From: Kiritimatiellia bacterium
GTDB lineage: Bacteria; Verrucomicrobiota; Kiritimatiellia; RFP12; UBA1067
Direction of reading: 5' to 3'
Assembly: GCA_900767325.1 (NCBI GenBank)
Contig: CAAFYT010000088.1
Location: 1 to 7,415 of the forward strand
DNA length: 7,415 nucleotides
Below, piece after piece: positions 1 through 6,592 of the stretch (position 1 is the first letter of the stretch; every line of letters begins with the position of its first letter). The position numbers and the translations under genes are program-made. Under the pieces are notes generated by a model. The model did not search any database and had not been told where the DNA came from. It worked only from the letters and a program-made list of their open reading frames with translations.

Positions 1-1334
1 CGTATTTCGGCTTCGAGATACCCGGCTACAAGGACAAGTTCTTCTACGTCTGGGTCGATGCGCCGATCGGCTACATCGCGTCGCTCAAGAACGCCGGCAA
101 GTTCGACATGTGGAATGACGAGTCGGTGGAGCTCTACCATTTCATCGGCAAGGACATCATCCGCTTCCATTGTCTCTTCTGGCCCGGCATGCTGCACGCC
201 GCCGGCTTCAAGGGGCCGACGAAGGTGTTCGTGCACGGCTTTCTGACCGTCAACGGCGAGAAGATGTCCAAGTCGAAGGGCACGTTCATCAACGCCCGCA
301 CGTATCTTGACAACCTTCCGCCGGAGGCGTTGCGCTACTACTACGCCGCGAAGCTCGGCGGCACGACGGACGACATGGATCTCAACCTGGCCGATTTCGT
401 GCAGCGCGTGAACAGCGACCTCGTCGGCAAGATCACCAACATCGCCTCGCGCGGCGGTCAGATGCTCCAGAAGAAGTTCGACGGGCGTCTGGGCTCGCTC
501 GACGACGAGGGGCGCGAGCTTCTGGCGAAGTGTCGCGCGGCGGGCGAGACGATCGCGCGGTTCTACGAGGAGCGCCGCTTCAACCAGGTCGTGGTCGAGA
601 TCTGCCGTCTCGCGGATGCGGCGAACGAGTTCTTCGATCGCCGCGAACCGTGGAAGACGGTGAAGACCGACGCGGAGGCGACGCGCACGACGCTGACGGC
701 GGCGCTCAACGCGTTCCGCATCATCGCCATCTACCTGAAGCCGATCCTGCCCGTCTATGCGGCCAAGGCGCAGCGTCTCTTCGGCGAGGGGGAGTGGTCG
801 TGGCGGAGCATCGAGACGCCGCTTGAGAACGCGCCGCTCGGCCCCTACGAGTACCTGGCCAGCCGAATCGAGTCCGCGCAGGTCGAGGCCATGGTCGAAT
901 CGGCCAAGGCGAAGCCCGGGGAGAGCGGCGAGGTCAGCCACGAAAGCCGCGCCTCCAAGAACAAGGAGAAGCCCGGGGCGGCCGATTCGCCCGATCTCAA
1001 GCCGGAGATCGCCTTCGGCGACTTCGAGAAGCTCGATCTCCGGGTGGGCGTGGTGGAGAGCTGCGAGATCGTTCCGAAGAGCTCGAAGCTGCTCAAGTTC
1101 GTGCTGGACGCGGGCTCGCTCGGAAAGCGCACGATCTTCTCCGGTATCCGTCAGGCCTACCCCGAGCCGGAGAAGCTGGTCGGCCGGGAGGTCGTGTTCG
1201 TCGCCAATCTGGCGCCGCGCAAGATGTCGGTCGGCGTTTCGGAGGGGATGATCCTCTTCGCCGGGGAGCCGGGTCGGAACGGGGGCGTTCTCCTGCCGAC
1301 GGCCGTCGCGGGCGGGGGAACTCCGGTAACCTGA
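1..1334 (+). CDS. metG: Methionyl-tRNA synthetase, C-terminal part (5'-truncated by window edge)
   Basis: MetRS charges tRNA-Met with methionine in the cytoplasm, for both initiation and elongation. The reading frame is open from base 3, so the gene starts upstream; the Met codon at 108 is internal. About 443 residues are visible. They begin in the catalytic core (FYVWVDAPIGYI, then HFIGKDIIRFH). The KMSKS ATP-binding loop is at 261-275. The helical anticodon-binding domain follows, starting around LRYYYAAKLGG and DLNLADFVQRVN. A charged, low-complexity K/E/S/A linker lies at about 890-1000. The last ~110 residues are a fused EMAPII/Trbp111-type tRNA-binding domain (FEKLDLRVG, then VANLAPRKMSVGVSEGM). 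This order matches the long E. coli-type MetRS with C-terminal dimerisation/tRNA-binding domain. The TGA stop is followed after one base by the next ATG, so read-through of one message is likely. Nothing looks damaged in the visible part. Confidence 0.97.
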   Translation, partial: YFGFEIPGYKDKFFYVWVDAPIGYIASLKNAGKFDMWNDESVELYHFIGKDIIRFHCLFWPGMLHAAGFKGPTKVFVHGFLTVNGEKMSKSKGTFINARTYLDNLPPEALRYYYAAKLGGTTDDMDLNLADFVQRVNSDLVGKITNIASRGGQMLQKKFDGRLGSLDDEGRELLAKCRAAGETIARFYEERRFNQVVVEICRLADAANEFFDRREPWKTVKTDAEATRTTLTAALNAFRIIAIYLKPILPVYAAKAQRLFGEGEWSWRSIETPLENAPLGPYEYLASRIESAQVEAMVESAKAKPGESGEVSHESRASKNKEKPGAADSPDLKPEIAFGDFEKLDLRVGVVESCEIVPKSSKLLKFVLDAGSLGKRTIFSGIRQAYPEPEKLVGREVVFVANLAPRKMSVGVSEGMILFAGEPGRNGGVLLPTAVAGGGTPVT

Positions 1335-1335
1335 A

Positions 1336-2136
1336 ATGGACGCGCTCGACATCGCCGTCATCGGAGCGTGGGCGTTCGCCGCCGCGGCGCTCGTGTGGTG
1401 TATCGTCGAAAGCGCGCACGACGTGACCTACGTCACGCTGGCTGACGGGCGTCGGCAGGAGCGGGCGCTCCCGACGCTCGTCAAGCTCCTCTTGCCGTTC
1501 GCGCCCAACTTCTTCGCGCTGATCCGCAGACCGGCGTTTGCGCCGCTCGTCGCCCGCTCCGAGGCGAAGCTGGTGCAGGGCGGGTTCGAGGGACTTCTCT
1601 CGGGCGAGGAGTTCGTGGCGCTGAAGATCATGCTTCTCTGGGTGCTGCCGGATCTCTGGCTCGGCTCGGCGATTCGCCGCCGCCATCTCTCGATCCAGAA
1701 ATCCCTGCCGTTCGTTCTCGATCTGCTGACGCTGAGCGTGGAGGCGGGCATGGATTTCATCGGTGCGCTCCAGCGCAACTGCAAGGTGCGGAAGCTCGAT
1801 GCGCTGAACGAGGAGATCCTGCGGATGACGAAGGAGATCCAAGTCGGCTCGTCGCGCAAGGAGGCGCTTCTGGGCATGGCCAAGCGCGTCGGGCAGCCCG
1901 ATTTGCGAACCGTGGCCCATTCGCTCGTTCAGGCGGACGAGCTGGGCGTCTCCATCGGCGCCATCCTGCGGATCCAGTCCGAGCAGATGCGCGCGCGCCG
2001 CTTCGATCGCGCGGAGAAGCTGGCGGCGGAGGCGCCCGTCAAGATGCTGGGCCCGCTGATGCTCTGCATCTTTCCCGCGGTGTTCATCATCTTGCTGGGT
2101 CCCGTTCTCAGCCAGGCAATGAAAGGAATCTTCTGA
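1336..2136 (+). CDS. TadC-like type II secretion system F-family inner-membrane protein
   Basis: This 266-residue protein resembles TadC, the inner-membrane platform subunit of Tad pili and related T2SS/type IV pilus machines. Seen: an N-terminal membrane segment (about 5-24), a soluble stretch ending in EEFVALK, one hydrophobic stretch (about 96-112, with LPDLWLG), the T2SSF domain (about 122-255: LPFVLDLLTLSVEAGMDFIGAL, GSSRKEALLGMAKR, LVQADELGVSIGAIL) and a C-terminal segment (about 237-258, LMLCIFPAVFIILLGPVL). In family members I know, EEF.AL and LPDLWL are separated by a much longer two-helix region; here they nearly touch, and the protein is shorter than the usual ~300 residues. The start has no good Shine-Dalgarno sequence (only GGGGGAA at 1314-1320), so translation may be coupled to metG. 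The stop shares its A with the next ATG. No TadA ATPase or TadB partner is in view. Family assignment is firm; the exact machine is inference. Confidence 0.85.
   Translation: MDALDIAVIGAWAFAAAALVWCIVESAHDVTYVTLADGRRQERALPTLVKLLLPFAPNFFALIRRPAFAPLVARSEAKLVQGGFEGLLSGEEFVALKIMLLWVLPDLWLGSAIRRRHLSIQKSLPFVLDLLTLSVEAGMDFIGALQRNCKVRKLDALNEEILRMTKEIQVGSSRKEALLGMAKRVGQPDLRTVAHSLVQADELGVSIGAILRIQSEQMRARRFDRAEKLAAEAPVKMLGPLMLCIFPAVFIILLGPVLSQAMKGIF
2122..2128 (+). promoter_or_regulatory. Ribosome binding site of the FHA gene
   Basis: AAAGGAA lies 7 bases before the ATG at 2136, inside the last codons of the TadC-like gene. It supports this start, which overlaps the upstream TGA by one base. Confidence 0.6.
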
Positions 2137-3440
2137 TGGCGAGGAGACTGGAGATCGTCGTTGCGAACGGAATGCTGAAGGGGCGGCGATTCGCGATTCC
2201 CGACGCGGGGCTGCGTCTCGGCAGGTCGTCGTCGAACGACATCCATCTTCCGGACGAGAAGCTGTCGCGCAACCACTGCCTCTTCGAGGCCGATGGCGAG
2301 AGCGGCGTTCGGATCGTCGATCTGTCGAGCGCGAACGGCACTTACGTCAACGGGCATCCTCTGGGGGCCGAGGGCGTGCCGTTGGCCGTTGGGGACATGG
2401 TCGAGGCGGGCGATACGGTTCTGCGGGTCGTCGGCGAGGCGGCGGACGACGAGCGGATCGACCTGGGGCTGGGCGGCGGTTCCGGCGAGACCCCGGCGAT
2501 CGGCTCGGCGAAGGCGGAGAAGCCGCGCGCGCGCATCGTCAATCTGCTCTGGGCGGTGGCGATCGCGCTGATCGTGTTGGCGATCTGGGGGCTCCTGGCG
2601 ATTCCCTCCCAGTCGGACCGGCCCGCGGAAGTCGCCGCGGTCGAGACGGAGCCGGAGCTGCGCGAGGTCTTCTACGAGAAGGTCTCGGCCGATTCGGACG
2701 GCATCTTCCGCTACGAGCTGTCGTTTTCGCCCGAGGGCGTGCTCAAGGTCGAGGTCGACGACGTGCCGAACGACAACCGCCACCTCTCGAAGAGCCAGCG
2801 TTTGGACGAGCGGGCGCGGACGGAGCTGGGCGAGATCCTCAAGTTCGGCGCGGTGAACGCGCTCGAGGGCGAGAGCATCGGCGTCGAGCCCGATCCGCCC
2901 GCGTTGGAGAGTTGGTCGCTCAGGGTCGCCTACGCCACGTGCGAGCGGCGGGTCCGCATCGTCAACGCGCCGGAGCCGAAGGAGTTTCGCCTTCTCCGCG
3001 AGAAGCTGGAGACATTCTCCAAGAACCAGCTGGGGATCTGGGCGATCCAGTACTCGCGCGAGAAGCTCATCGCGCTGGCGAAGGAGGCGATCGTGCTCGG
3101 CCGCTCGAAGTGGGAGGATCGCGCGGCGCAGTACGGCAATCTGCACGGGTCGGTCGTGGCCTATCGGGAGGCGATCTTCTATCTGGATACGGTCAACCCC
3201 AAGCCCGATTGCATCGCGGAGGCGCGGCAGGGCCTGGAGCGCTCGCAGCGGGAGCTCGACCAGCTCTATCGCGAGCACCGCTTCCGCGCCGATCGGGCGC
3301 TGAACCTCGGCCAGTGGGACGAGGCGATGCAGGAGTTGAGGGTTCTTGCGGAGATCGTTCCGGATCGCAACGACGACCGCCATCGAGAGGCGGCGGCGAA
3401 GATCATGGATGTCGAGAGGCGTCTGAAGGGAGGGAAGTGA
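2136..3440 (+). CDS. Membrane-anchored FHA-domain protein with TPR-like C-terminal region
   Basis: This 434-residue protein probably binds phosphothreonine on the cytoplasmic side and reaches into the periplasm. Residues about 5-99 form an FHA domain with all its hallmarks: GRSSSNDI (29-36), LSRNH (43-47) and DLSSANGTYVNG (62-73). G29, R30, S44 and N67 match the family's phosphopeptide-contact and structural positions. A Gly/acidic linker (100-130) leads to one membrane segment (about 134-156) preceded by basic residues, so the N-terminus should be inside. The outer part has a beta-rich region (about 172-280, FRYELSFSPEGVLKVEVDD) that I cannot name. It is followed by helical, TPR-like segments (about 290-430; YGNLHGSVVAYREAIFYL and LGQWDEAMQELRVLAEIVPD). 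It lies between the TadC-like and PEGA genes with one-base spacing, which suggests a shared envelope task. FHA proteins are known beside Tad/secretion loci in some bacteria. No kinase is in the window, so the phospho-partner is unknown. Confidence 0.88.
   Translation: MARRLEIVVANGMLKGRRFAIPDAGLRLGRSSSNDIHLPDEKLSRNHCLFEADGESGVRIVDLSSANGTYVNGHPLGAEGVPLAVGDMVEAGDTVLRVVGEAADDERIDLGLGGGSGETPAIGSAKAEKPRARIVNLLWAVAIALIVLAIWGLLAIPSQSDRPAEVAAVETEPELREVFYEKVSADSDGIFRYELSFSPEGVLKVEVDDVPNDNRHLSKSQRLDERARTELGEILKFGAVNALEGESIGVEPDPPALESWSLRVAYATCERRVRIVNAPEPKEFRLLREKLETFSKNQLGIWAIQYSREKLIALAKEAIVLGRSKWEDRAAQYGNLHGSVVAYREAIFYLDTVNPKPDCIAEARQGLERSQRELDQLYREHRFRADRALNLGQWDEAMQELRVLAEIVPDRNDDRHREAAAKIMDVERRLKGGK
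3426..3434 (+). promoter_or_regulatory. Ribosome binding site of the PEGA gene
   Basis: AAGGGAGGG sits 7 bases before the ATG at 3442. It is a strong purine-rich Shine-Dalgarno region within the final codons of the FHA gene and supports the start that opens with a signal peptide. Confidence 0.6.
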
Positions 3441-3441
3441 G

Positions 3442-4554
3442 ATGAAGCGCGCGTTGACGGTTCTGGCGTTCGCCCTCCTGCTCGCGTCGCGTCTCGCGGC
3501 GACGCCGTTCGAGAACTGCGGTCTTCTGCTTCTCAAGACGGATCCCGCCGGGTGCGACATCTCGATCGACGGCGTCTCCGTCGGGTGCACGCCGCGGCTC
3601 ATCACCGATCTCGACGCGAGCGGCGTCTACAAGGTCAGGTTCCGCAAGGAGGGCTACCTCGACCAGGAGATCAAGGTGAAGTTCGAGGGGCGCAAGCCCG
3701 TCGTGCGCGAGGAGCGGATGGTGAGCGCGTCCGGCGCGATCGAGGCGATCTCGACGCCCGCGGGCGCGACGGTGACGATCAACGGCGTCTCGCGCGGCGT
3801 GACGCCGCTCGTCGTGAGCGGCGTGCCGAAGGGCCGCGCGACGGTCGAGTTCCATCTTGACGGATTCATCGACGAGAAGCGCGAGCTCAAGGTCAACGCG
3901 GGCGACGAGCAGACGCTGGCGATCGCGCTGCGGGCGCTGCCGGGCACGCTGCACCTTTCGTCGATTCCCGAGGGAGCGCGGTTCTACGTGAACGGCGTCT
4001 TGCGCGGGAAGGGCCCGCTCGCGCTTCCCGGTCTCATGCCGGGCGAATACGCCGTCCGCGCCGAGCTCGCGGGCCACGACACGCTTGAGCGCAAGGTCGC
4101 GCTGGCGAACGGCGAGTCGGCCAGCGAGGAGTTCCGGATGACGAGCGTGATGGGCCATCTCGAAGTCCGCACGTCTCCGGCCGGCGCGCAGGTCGAGCTG
4201 GATGGCAAGGTCGTCGGCGTCACGAAGGAGAGCGGCGCGGCGGACGAGTTCAGCGCGCCCCTCCCGATTGACGGCCTCCTCGCGGGCGAGCATCGGCTGG
4301 TTGTTCGCAAGGAGGGCTACGCGGAGGCCGTTCGCCACCCCGAGATCCGCAACTCCAAGACCTCGCGCCACAAAGTCCGCCTCAAGCGCGTGTTCGTTCC
4401 GGATGTGGAGCTCGTGACTTCGCACGGCACCTATCGGGGCATCCTCAAGGCGAATACGCAGACCGCGGTGATCGTCGAGGTGAGTCTCGGCATCGAGCAG
4501 TCGTTTCCGCGAACCGAGATCAGGAAGATCACCTTCCTCACCGACGCGCCATGA
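3442..4554 (+). CDS. Exported protein with four PEGA repeats and a C-terminal Sm-like beta module
   Basis: This 370-residue protein has a classic signal peptide: MKR, a hydrophobic core, and probable cleavage after the SRLAA motif near residue 20. There is no lipobox, so it is probably not a lipoprotein. Four tandem PEGA-type beta repeats follow at about 27-93, 98-166, 167-233 and 237-316. Each shows the pattern PxGaxvxiDG, then TP or an equivalent, then a Gly-rich turn and an R..GY/GF/GH element (examples: DPAGCDISIDGVSVG, TPAGATVTINGVSRG, SPAGAQVELDGKVVG). The last ~50 residues (about 320-370) form a small beta module (GTYRGILKANTQTAVIVEV, then FPRTEIRKITF), like the Sm-like tails seen on envelope proteins of PVC-type bacteria. 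PEGA proteins are usually surface or periplasmic structural/binding proteins; no enzymatic motif is visible. The gene starts one base after the FHA gene and overlaps tlyA by four bases (ATGA). Partner of the FHA and TadC-like proteins is an inference from position. Confidence 0.88.
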   Translation: MKRALTVLAFALLLASRLAATPFENCGLLLLKTDPAGCDISIDGVSVGCTPRLITDLDASGVYKVRFRKEGYLDQEIKVKFEGRKPVVREERMVSASGAIEAISTPAGATVTINGVSRGVTPLVVSGVPKGRATVEFHLDGFIDEKRELKVNAGDEQTLAIALRALPGTLHLSSIPEGARFYVNGVLRGKGPLALPGLMPGEYAVRAELAGHDTLERKVALANGESASEEFRMTSVMGHLEVRTSPAGAQVELDGKVVGVTKESGAADEFSAPLPIDGLLAGEHRLVVRKEGYAEAVRHPEIRNSKTSRHKVRLKRVFVPDVELVTSHGTYRGILKANTQTAVIVEVSLGIEQSFPRTEIRKITFLTDAP

Positions 4555-5291
4555 GGCGGCGTCTCGACCTTCTGCTGGTCGAGCGGGGGCTCTCGGAGTC
4601 GCGCGCGCAGGCGCAAGCGCTGATCCTGGAGGGCAAGGTCAGGGTCGGCGGGCAGGTCGAGCGAAAGGCTTCTCGTGCGGTCGACGAGGCGGCGGAGATC
4701 GAGCTTGAGGCCCCGCCGCGCTTCGTTTCGCGCGGGGGCGAGAAGCTGGAGGGGGCGTTCGCCCTCTGGGGCGGGCGGTTGTCGGCCGAGGGGCTCGCGT
4801 GCCTCGACGTCGGCAGTTCGACGGGGGGGTTCACGGATTGCCTTCTGCAGCACGGCGCGGCCTTCGTGATGGCGGTCGACGTCGGAACGAACCAGCTCGC
4901 CTACAAGCTGCGCGTCGATCCGCGCGTTTGGGTTCGGGAGAACTTCAACGCGCGCTTCATGACCGCCGCCGACCTTCCCCGCGTGCCGCAGCTGGCGGTG
5001 ACGGACGTGTCGTTCATCTCGCTCAAGTTGATCTTGCCGCCGATCGTCTCCGTGCTGCCGAAGGGAGGCGAGATCGTGGCGCTCATCAAGCCGCAGTTCG
5101 AGGTCGGCCGCGGGCGCACGGTCGGAGGGCTCGTGCGCGACGAGACCCTGCGGCTGGAGGCGCGCGACGGCATCGTGGATTTCGCCTGCGGGGAGCTCGG
5201 TCTGGAGCTCGCGGGGCTGGCGGAGTCGCCGATCCGCGGACGCGAGAAGGGGAACATCGAATATCTTTCGTATTGGAGGAAGGCAACATGA
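4551..5291 (+). CDS. tlyA: TlyA-family rRNA 2'-O-methyltransferase (S4 + FtsJ-like)
   Basis: TlyA uses S-adenosylmethionine to methylate a cytidine ribose in 23S rRNA (C1920) and, in the long form, also 16S rRNA (C1409). It is often misnamed hemolysin A. The 246 residues contain an S4 RNA-binding domain (about 3-60, RLDLLLVERGLSESRAQAQ) and a Rossmann methyltransferase domain with SAM motif LDVGSSTGGFTD (85-96). The family's K-D-K-E tetrad is visible as K65 (RGGEKL), D152 (TDVSFIS), K180 (LIKPQFEVG) and E237 (GNIEYL). The protein stops just after NIEYLSYW, without the C-terminal extension of the mycobacterial two-target form, so the 23S-only type I activity is more likely (inference). The start overlaps the PEGA stop as ATGA and the end overlaps the next gene the same way; only a weak AGGA is present well upstream, pointing to coupled translation. 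Nothing is missing or broken. Confidence 0.95.
   Translation: MRRRLDLLLVERGLSESRAQAQALILEGKVRVGGQVERKASRAVDEAAEIELEAPPRFVSRGGEKLEGAFALWGGRLSAEGLACLDVGSSTGGFTDCLLQHGAAFVMAVDVGTNQLAYKLRVDPRVWVRENFNARFMTAADLPRVPQLAVTDVSFISLKLILPPIVSVLPKGGEIVALIKPQFEVGRGRTVGGLVRDETLRLEARDGIVDFACGELGLELAGLAESPIRGREKGNIEYLSYWRKAT
5275..5279 (+). promoter_or_regulatory. Ribosome binding site fixing the phosphorylase start
   Basis: GGAGG stands 8 bases before the ATG at 5288. The phosphorylase frame stays open back to 4799, but the upstream part reads as Arg-rich nonsense within tlyA. This strong Shine-Dalgarno sequence plus family homology beginning at MIVKMVLDKK decides the start. Confidence 0.75.
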
Positions 5292-6592
5292 TCGTCAAGA
5301 TGGTTCTGGACAAGAAACGCGAGGGGCACGCCCTGAGCACGACGGAGATACGCGAGTTCGTCAAGGGCTTCACCTGCGGGGACATTCCCGACTACCAGAC
5401 GAGCGCCCTCGCGATGGCGATCTGCTGTCGCGGCATGAACGAGCGCGAGACGGCCAATCTGACGGACGCGATGATGCGCTCGGGGCGCTGTCTCGACTGG
5501 AACGAGGTCACGGCCGACAAGCATTCGACGGGCGGCGTGGGCGACAAGCTCTCGCTGATCATCCAGCCGCTCGCGGCGGCGTGCGGCGTTGCGGTTCCCT
5601 CGCTGACGGGGCGCGGCCTCGGCATCACGGGCGGCACGGCGGACAAGCTCGAGAGCATCCCCGGCTATTCGTGTTCGCAGACGCTCGAGCGCTTTCAGGA
5701 GATCGTGCGTTCGGTCGGCGTCTCGATGGCCGTGCAGACCGCCGAGATCGCCCCGGCCGACAAGAAGCTCTACGCCTTGCGCGACGTGACGGGAACCGTG
5801 GCCTCGATTCCGCTGATCGTCGGCTCGATCCTCTCGAAGAAGCTGGCGGAGGGCGCGGGCACGCTGGTGTTCGACGTGAAATGCGGCAAGGGTGCGTTCA
5901 TGAAGACGCGCGAGAGCGCCGTCGAGCTCGCGCGGGCGCTTGTCGCGGGCGCGAAGGCCTGCGGACGCAAGGCGGCGGCGCTCGTGACGGGCATGGATGC
6001 GCCGCTCGGCTTCGCGGTCGGCAATGCGAACGAGGTTCGTGAATCGCTGGAGATCCTCGATCCGGCGTGTGCCGCGAAGTGGGGCGCCTCGCCGATCGCC
6101 GCGCTCTGCGTCGAGTTCGCCGCGCTGATGGTTTCGCTGGCGAAGGAGCTGCCGCTCGACGAAGCCCGCGCGCTCTGCCGCGACAAGCTGGCGGACGGCT
6201 CGGCCCTGGCGAAGTTCCGGGCGATGGTCGAGGCGCAGGGCGGCAGTCTGGAGCGCTTCGGGAACCTCCTTCGCACGCCGACGTTCAGGTTCACGATCCA
6301 GTCGGTCAAGTCCGGCTACGTGAGCGCGATCGACGCCGAGCGGGTCGGGGGCGTCGGGCTGGCGCTCGGTGCGGGCCGCGAACAGGCGGGCGACAGGATC
6401 GATCCGCTCGCCGGCGTGACGCTCTCGGTCGGCGTGGGCGATCGGGTGGCGACGGGCTCGCCTTTGGCGACGTTGGAGAAGTCGACGAGCCCCGACGGAC
6501 TCGAGAAGGCGGCCGGCGAGCTGCTCAAGGCGTTCACCATCTCGCCCGAGAAGCCGGAGACGGCCGAACTCATACTCGAAAGGATCTCATGA
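5288..6592 (+). CDS. deoA: Thymidine / pyrimidine-nucleoside phosphorylase
   Basis: This enzyme splits (deoxy)thymidine or uridine with phosphate into the base and (deoxy)ribose-1-phosphate, for nucleoside salvage in the cytoplasm. The 434 residues are full length for the family. Seen: the N-terminal alpha domain; the phosphate loop KHSTGGVGDKLSL with K78, H79 and S80; the family signature TGRGLGITGGTADKLESIPG (107-126, T117); the base-binding residues R165 (ALRDVTGT), S180 and K184; and the C-terminal PYNP domain (about 335-430; GYVSAIDAERVGGVGLALG, then IDPLAGVTL). Two positions differ from well-studied members: Ile113 where GLGHTGG normally has His, and Ser105 where E. coli thymidine phosphorylase has Met111 and Bacillus pyrimidine-nucleoside phosphorylase has Lys108. 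Thymidine versus uridine preference therefore cannot be read off, and pdp is an equally possible symbol. It overlaps tlyA by ATGA and ends in an ATGA overlap with the next gene. Confidence 0.94.
   Translation: MIVKMVLDKKREGHALSTTEIREFVKGFTCGDIPDYQTSALAMAICCRGMNERETANLTDAMMRSGRCLDWNEVTADKHSTGGVGDKLSLIIQPLAAACGVAVPSLTGRGLGITGGTADKLESIPGYSCSQTLERFQEIVRSVGVSMAVQTAEIAPADKKLYALRDVTGTVASIPLIVGSILSKKLAEGAGTLVFDVKCGKGAFMKTRESAVELARALVAGAKACGRKAAALVTGMDAPLGFAVGNANEVRESLEILDPACAAKWGASPIAALCVEFAALMVSLAKELPLDEARALCRDKLADGSALAKFRAMVEAQGGSLERFGNLLRTPTFRFTIQSVKSGYVSAIDAERVGGVGLALGAGREQAGDRIDPLAGVTLSVGVGDRVATGSPLATLEKSTSPDGLEKAAGELLKAFTISPEKPETAELILERIS
6579..6584 (+). promoter_or_regulatory. Ribosome binding site of the GspG-like gene
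   Basis: AAAGGA sits 4 bases before the ATG at 6589. The frame is open far upstream (to 6067), but that part is an Arg/Gly-rich shadow of deoA. This site and the sensible N-terminus (MKTIESPLHRKSS) select 6589. Confidence 0.6.

Noticed and set aside
108..1334. Treating the Met at 108 as the start of a short MetRS-like protein
   Set aside because: The frame is open to the window edge and residues before 108 match the MetRS catalytic core (VWVDAPIGYI), so the gene is cut by the window.
1093..1920. Minus-strand open frame (275 codons) opposite the metG end and the TadC-like gene
   Set aside because: It is a low-complexity Arg-rich shadow and overlaps two recognised genes.
1929..3605. Long minus-strand open frame (558 codons) opposite the TadC-like and FHA genes
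   Set aside because: Its translation is Arg/Leu/Asp-rich with no motif. It is the mirror of G+C-rich codons in two well-supported plus-strand genes.
3520..4380. Tandem DNA repeats or a CRISPR-like array in the PEGA gene
   Set aside because: Only short coding motifs such as AACGGCGTCT recur; spacing and sequence vary as expected of diverged protein repeats. No CRISPR array is present anywhere in the window.
3403..4425. Minus-strand open frame (340 codons) opposite the PEGA gene
   Set aside because: Composition is dominated by Arg, Ala and Leu with no domain; the opposite strand has signal peptide and four clear repeats.
4799..5287. Upstream extension of the phosphorylase frame, as if a fused N-terminal domain
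   Set aside because: It lies entirely in tlyA, which is recognisable in another frame; the extension is Arg/Gly/Ala-rich, and a strong GGAGG stands before 5288.
6067..6588. Upstream extension of the GspG-like frame
   Set aside because: It overlaps the conserved C-terminal domain of the phosphorylase and has no domain; AAAGGA supports the start at 6589.
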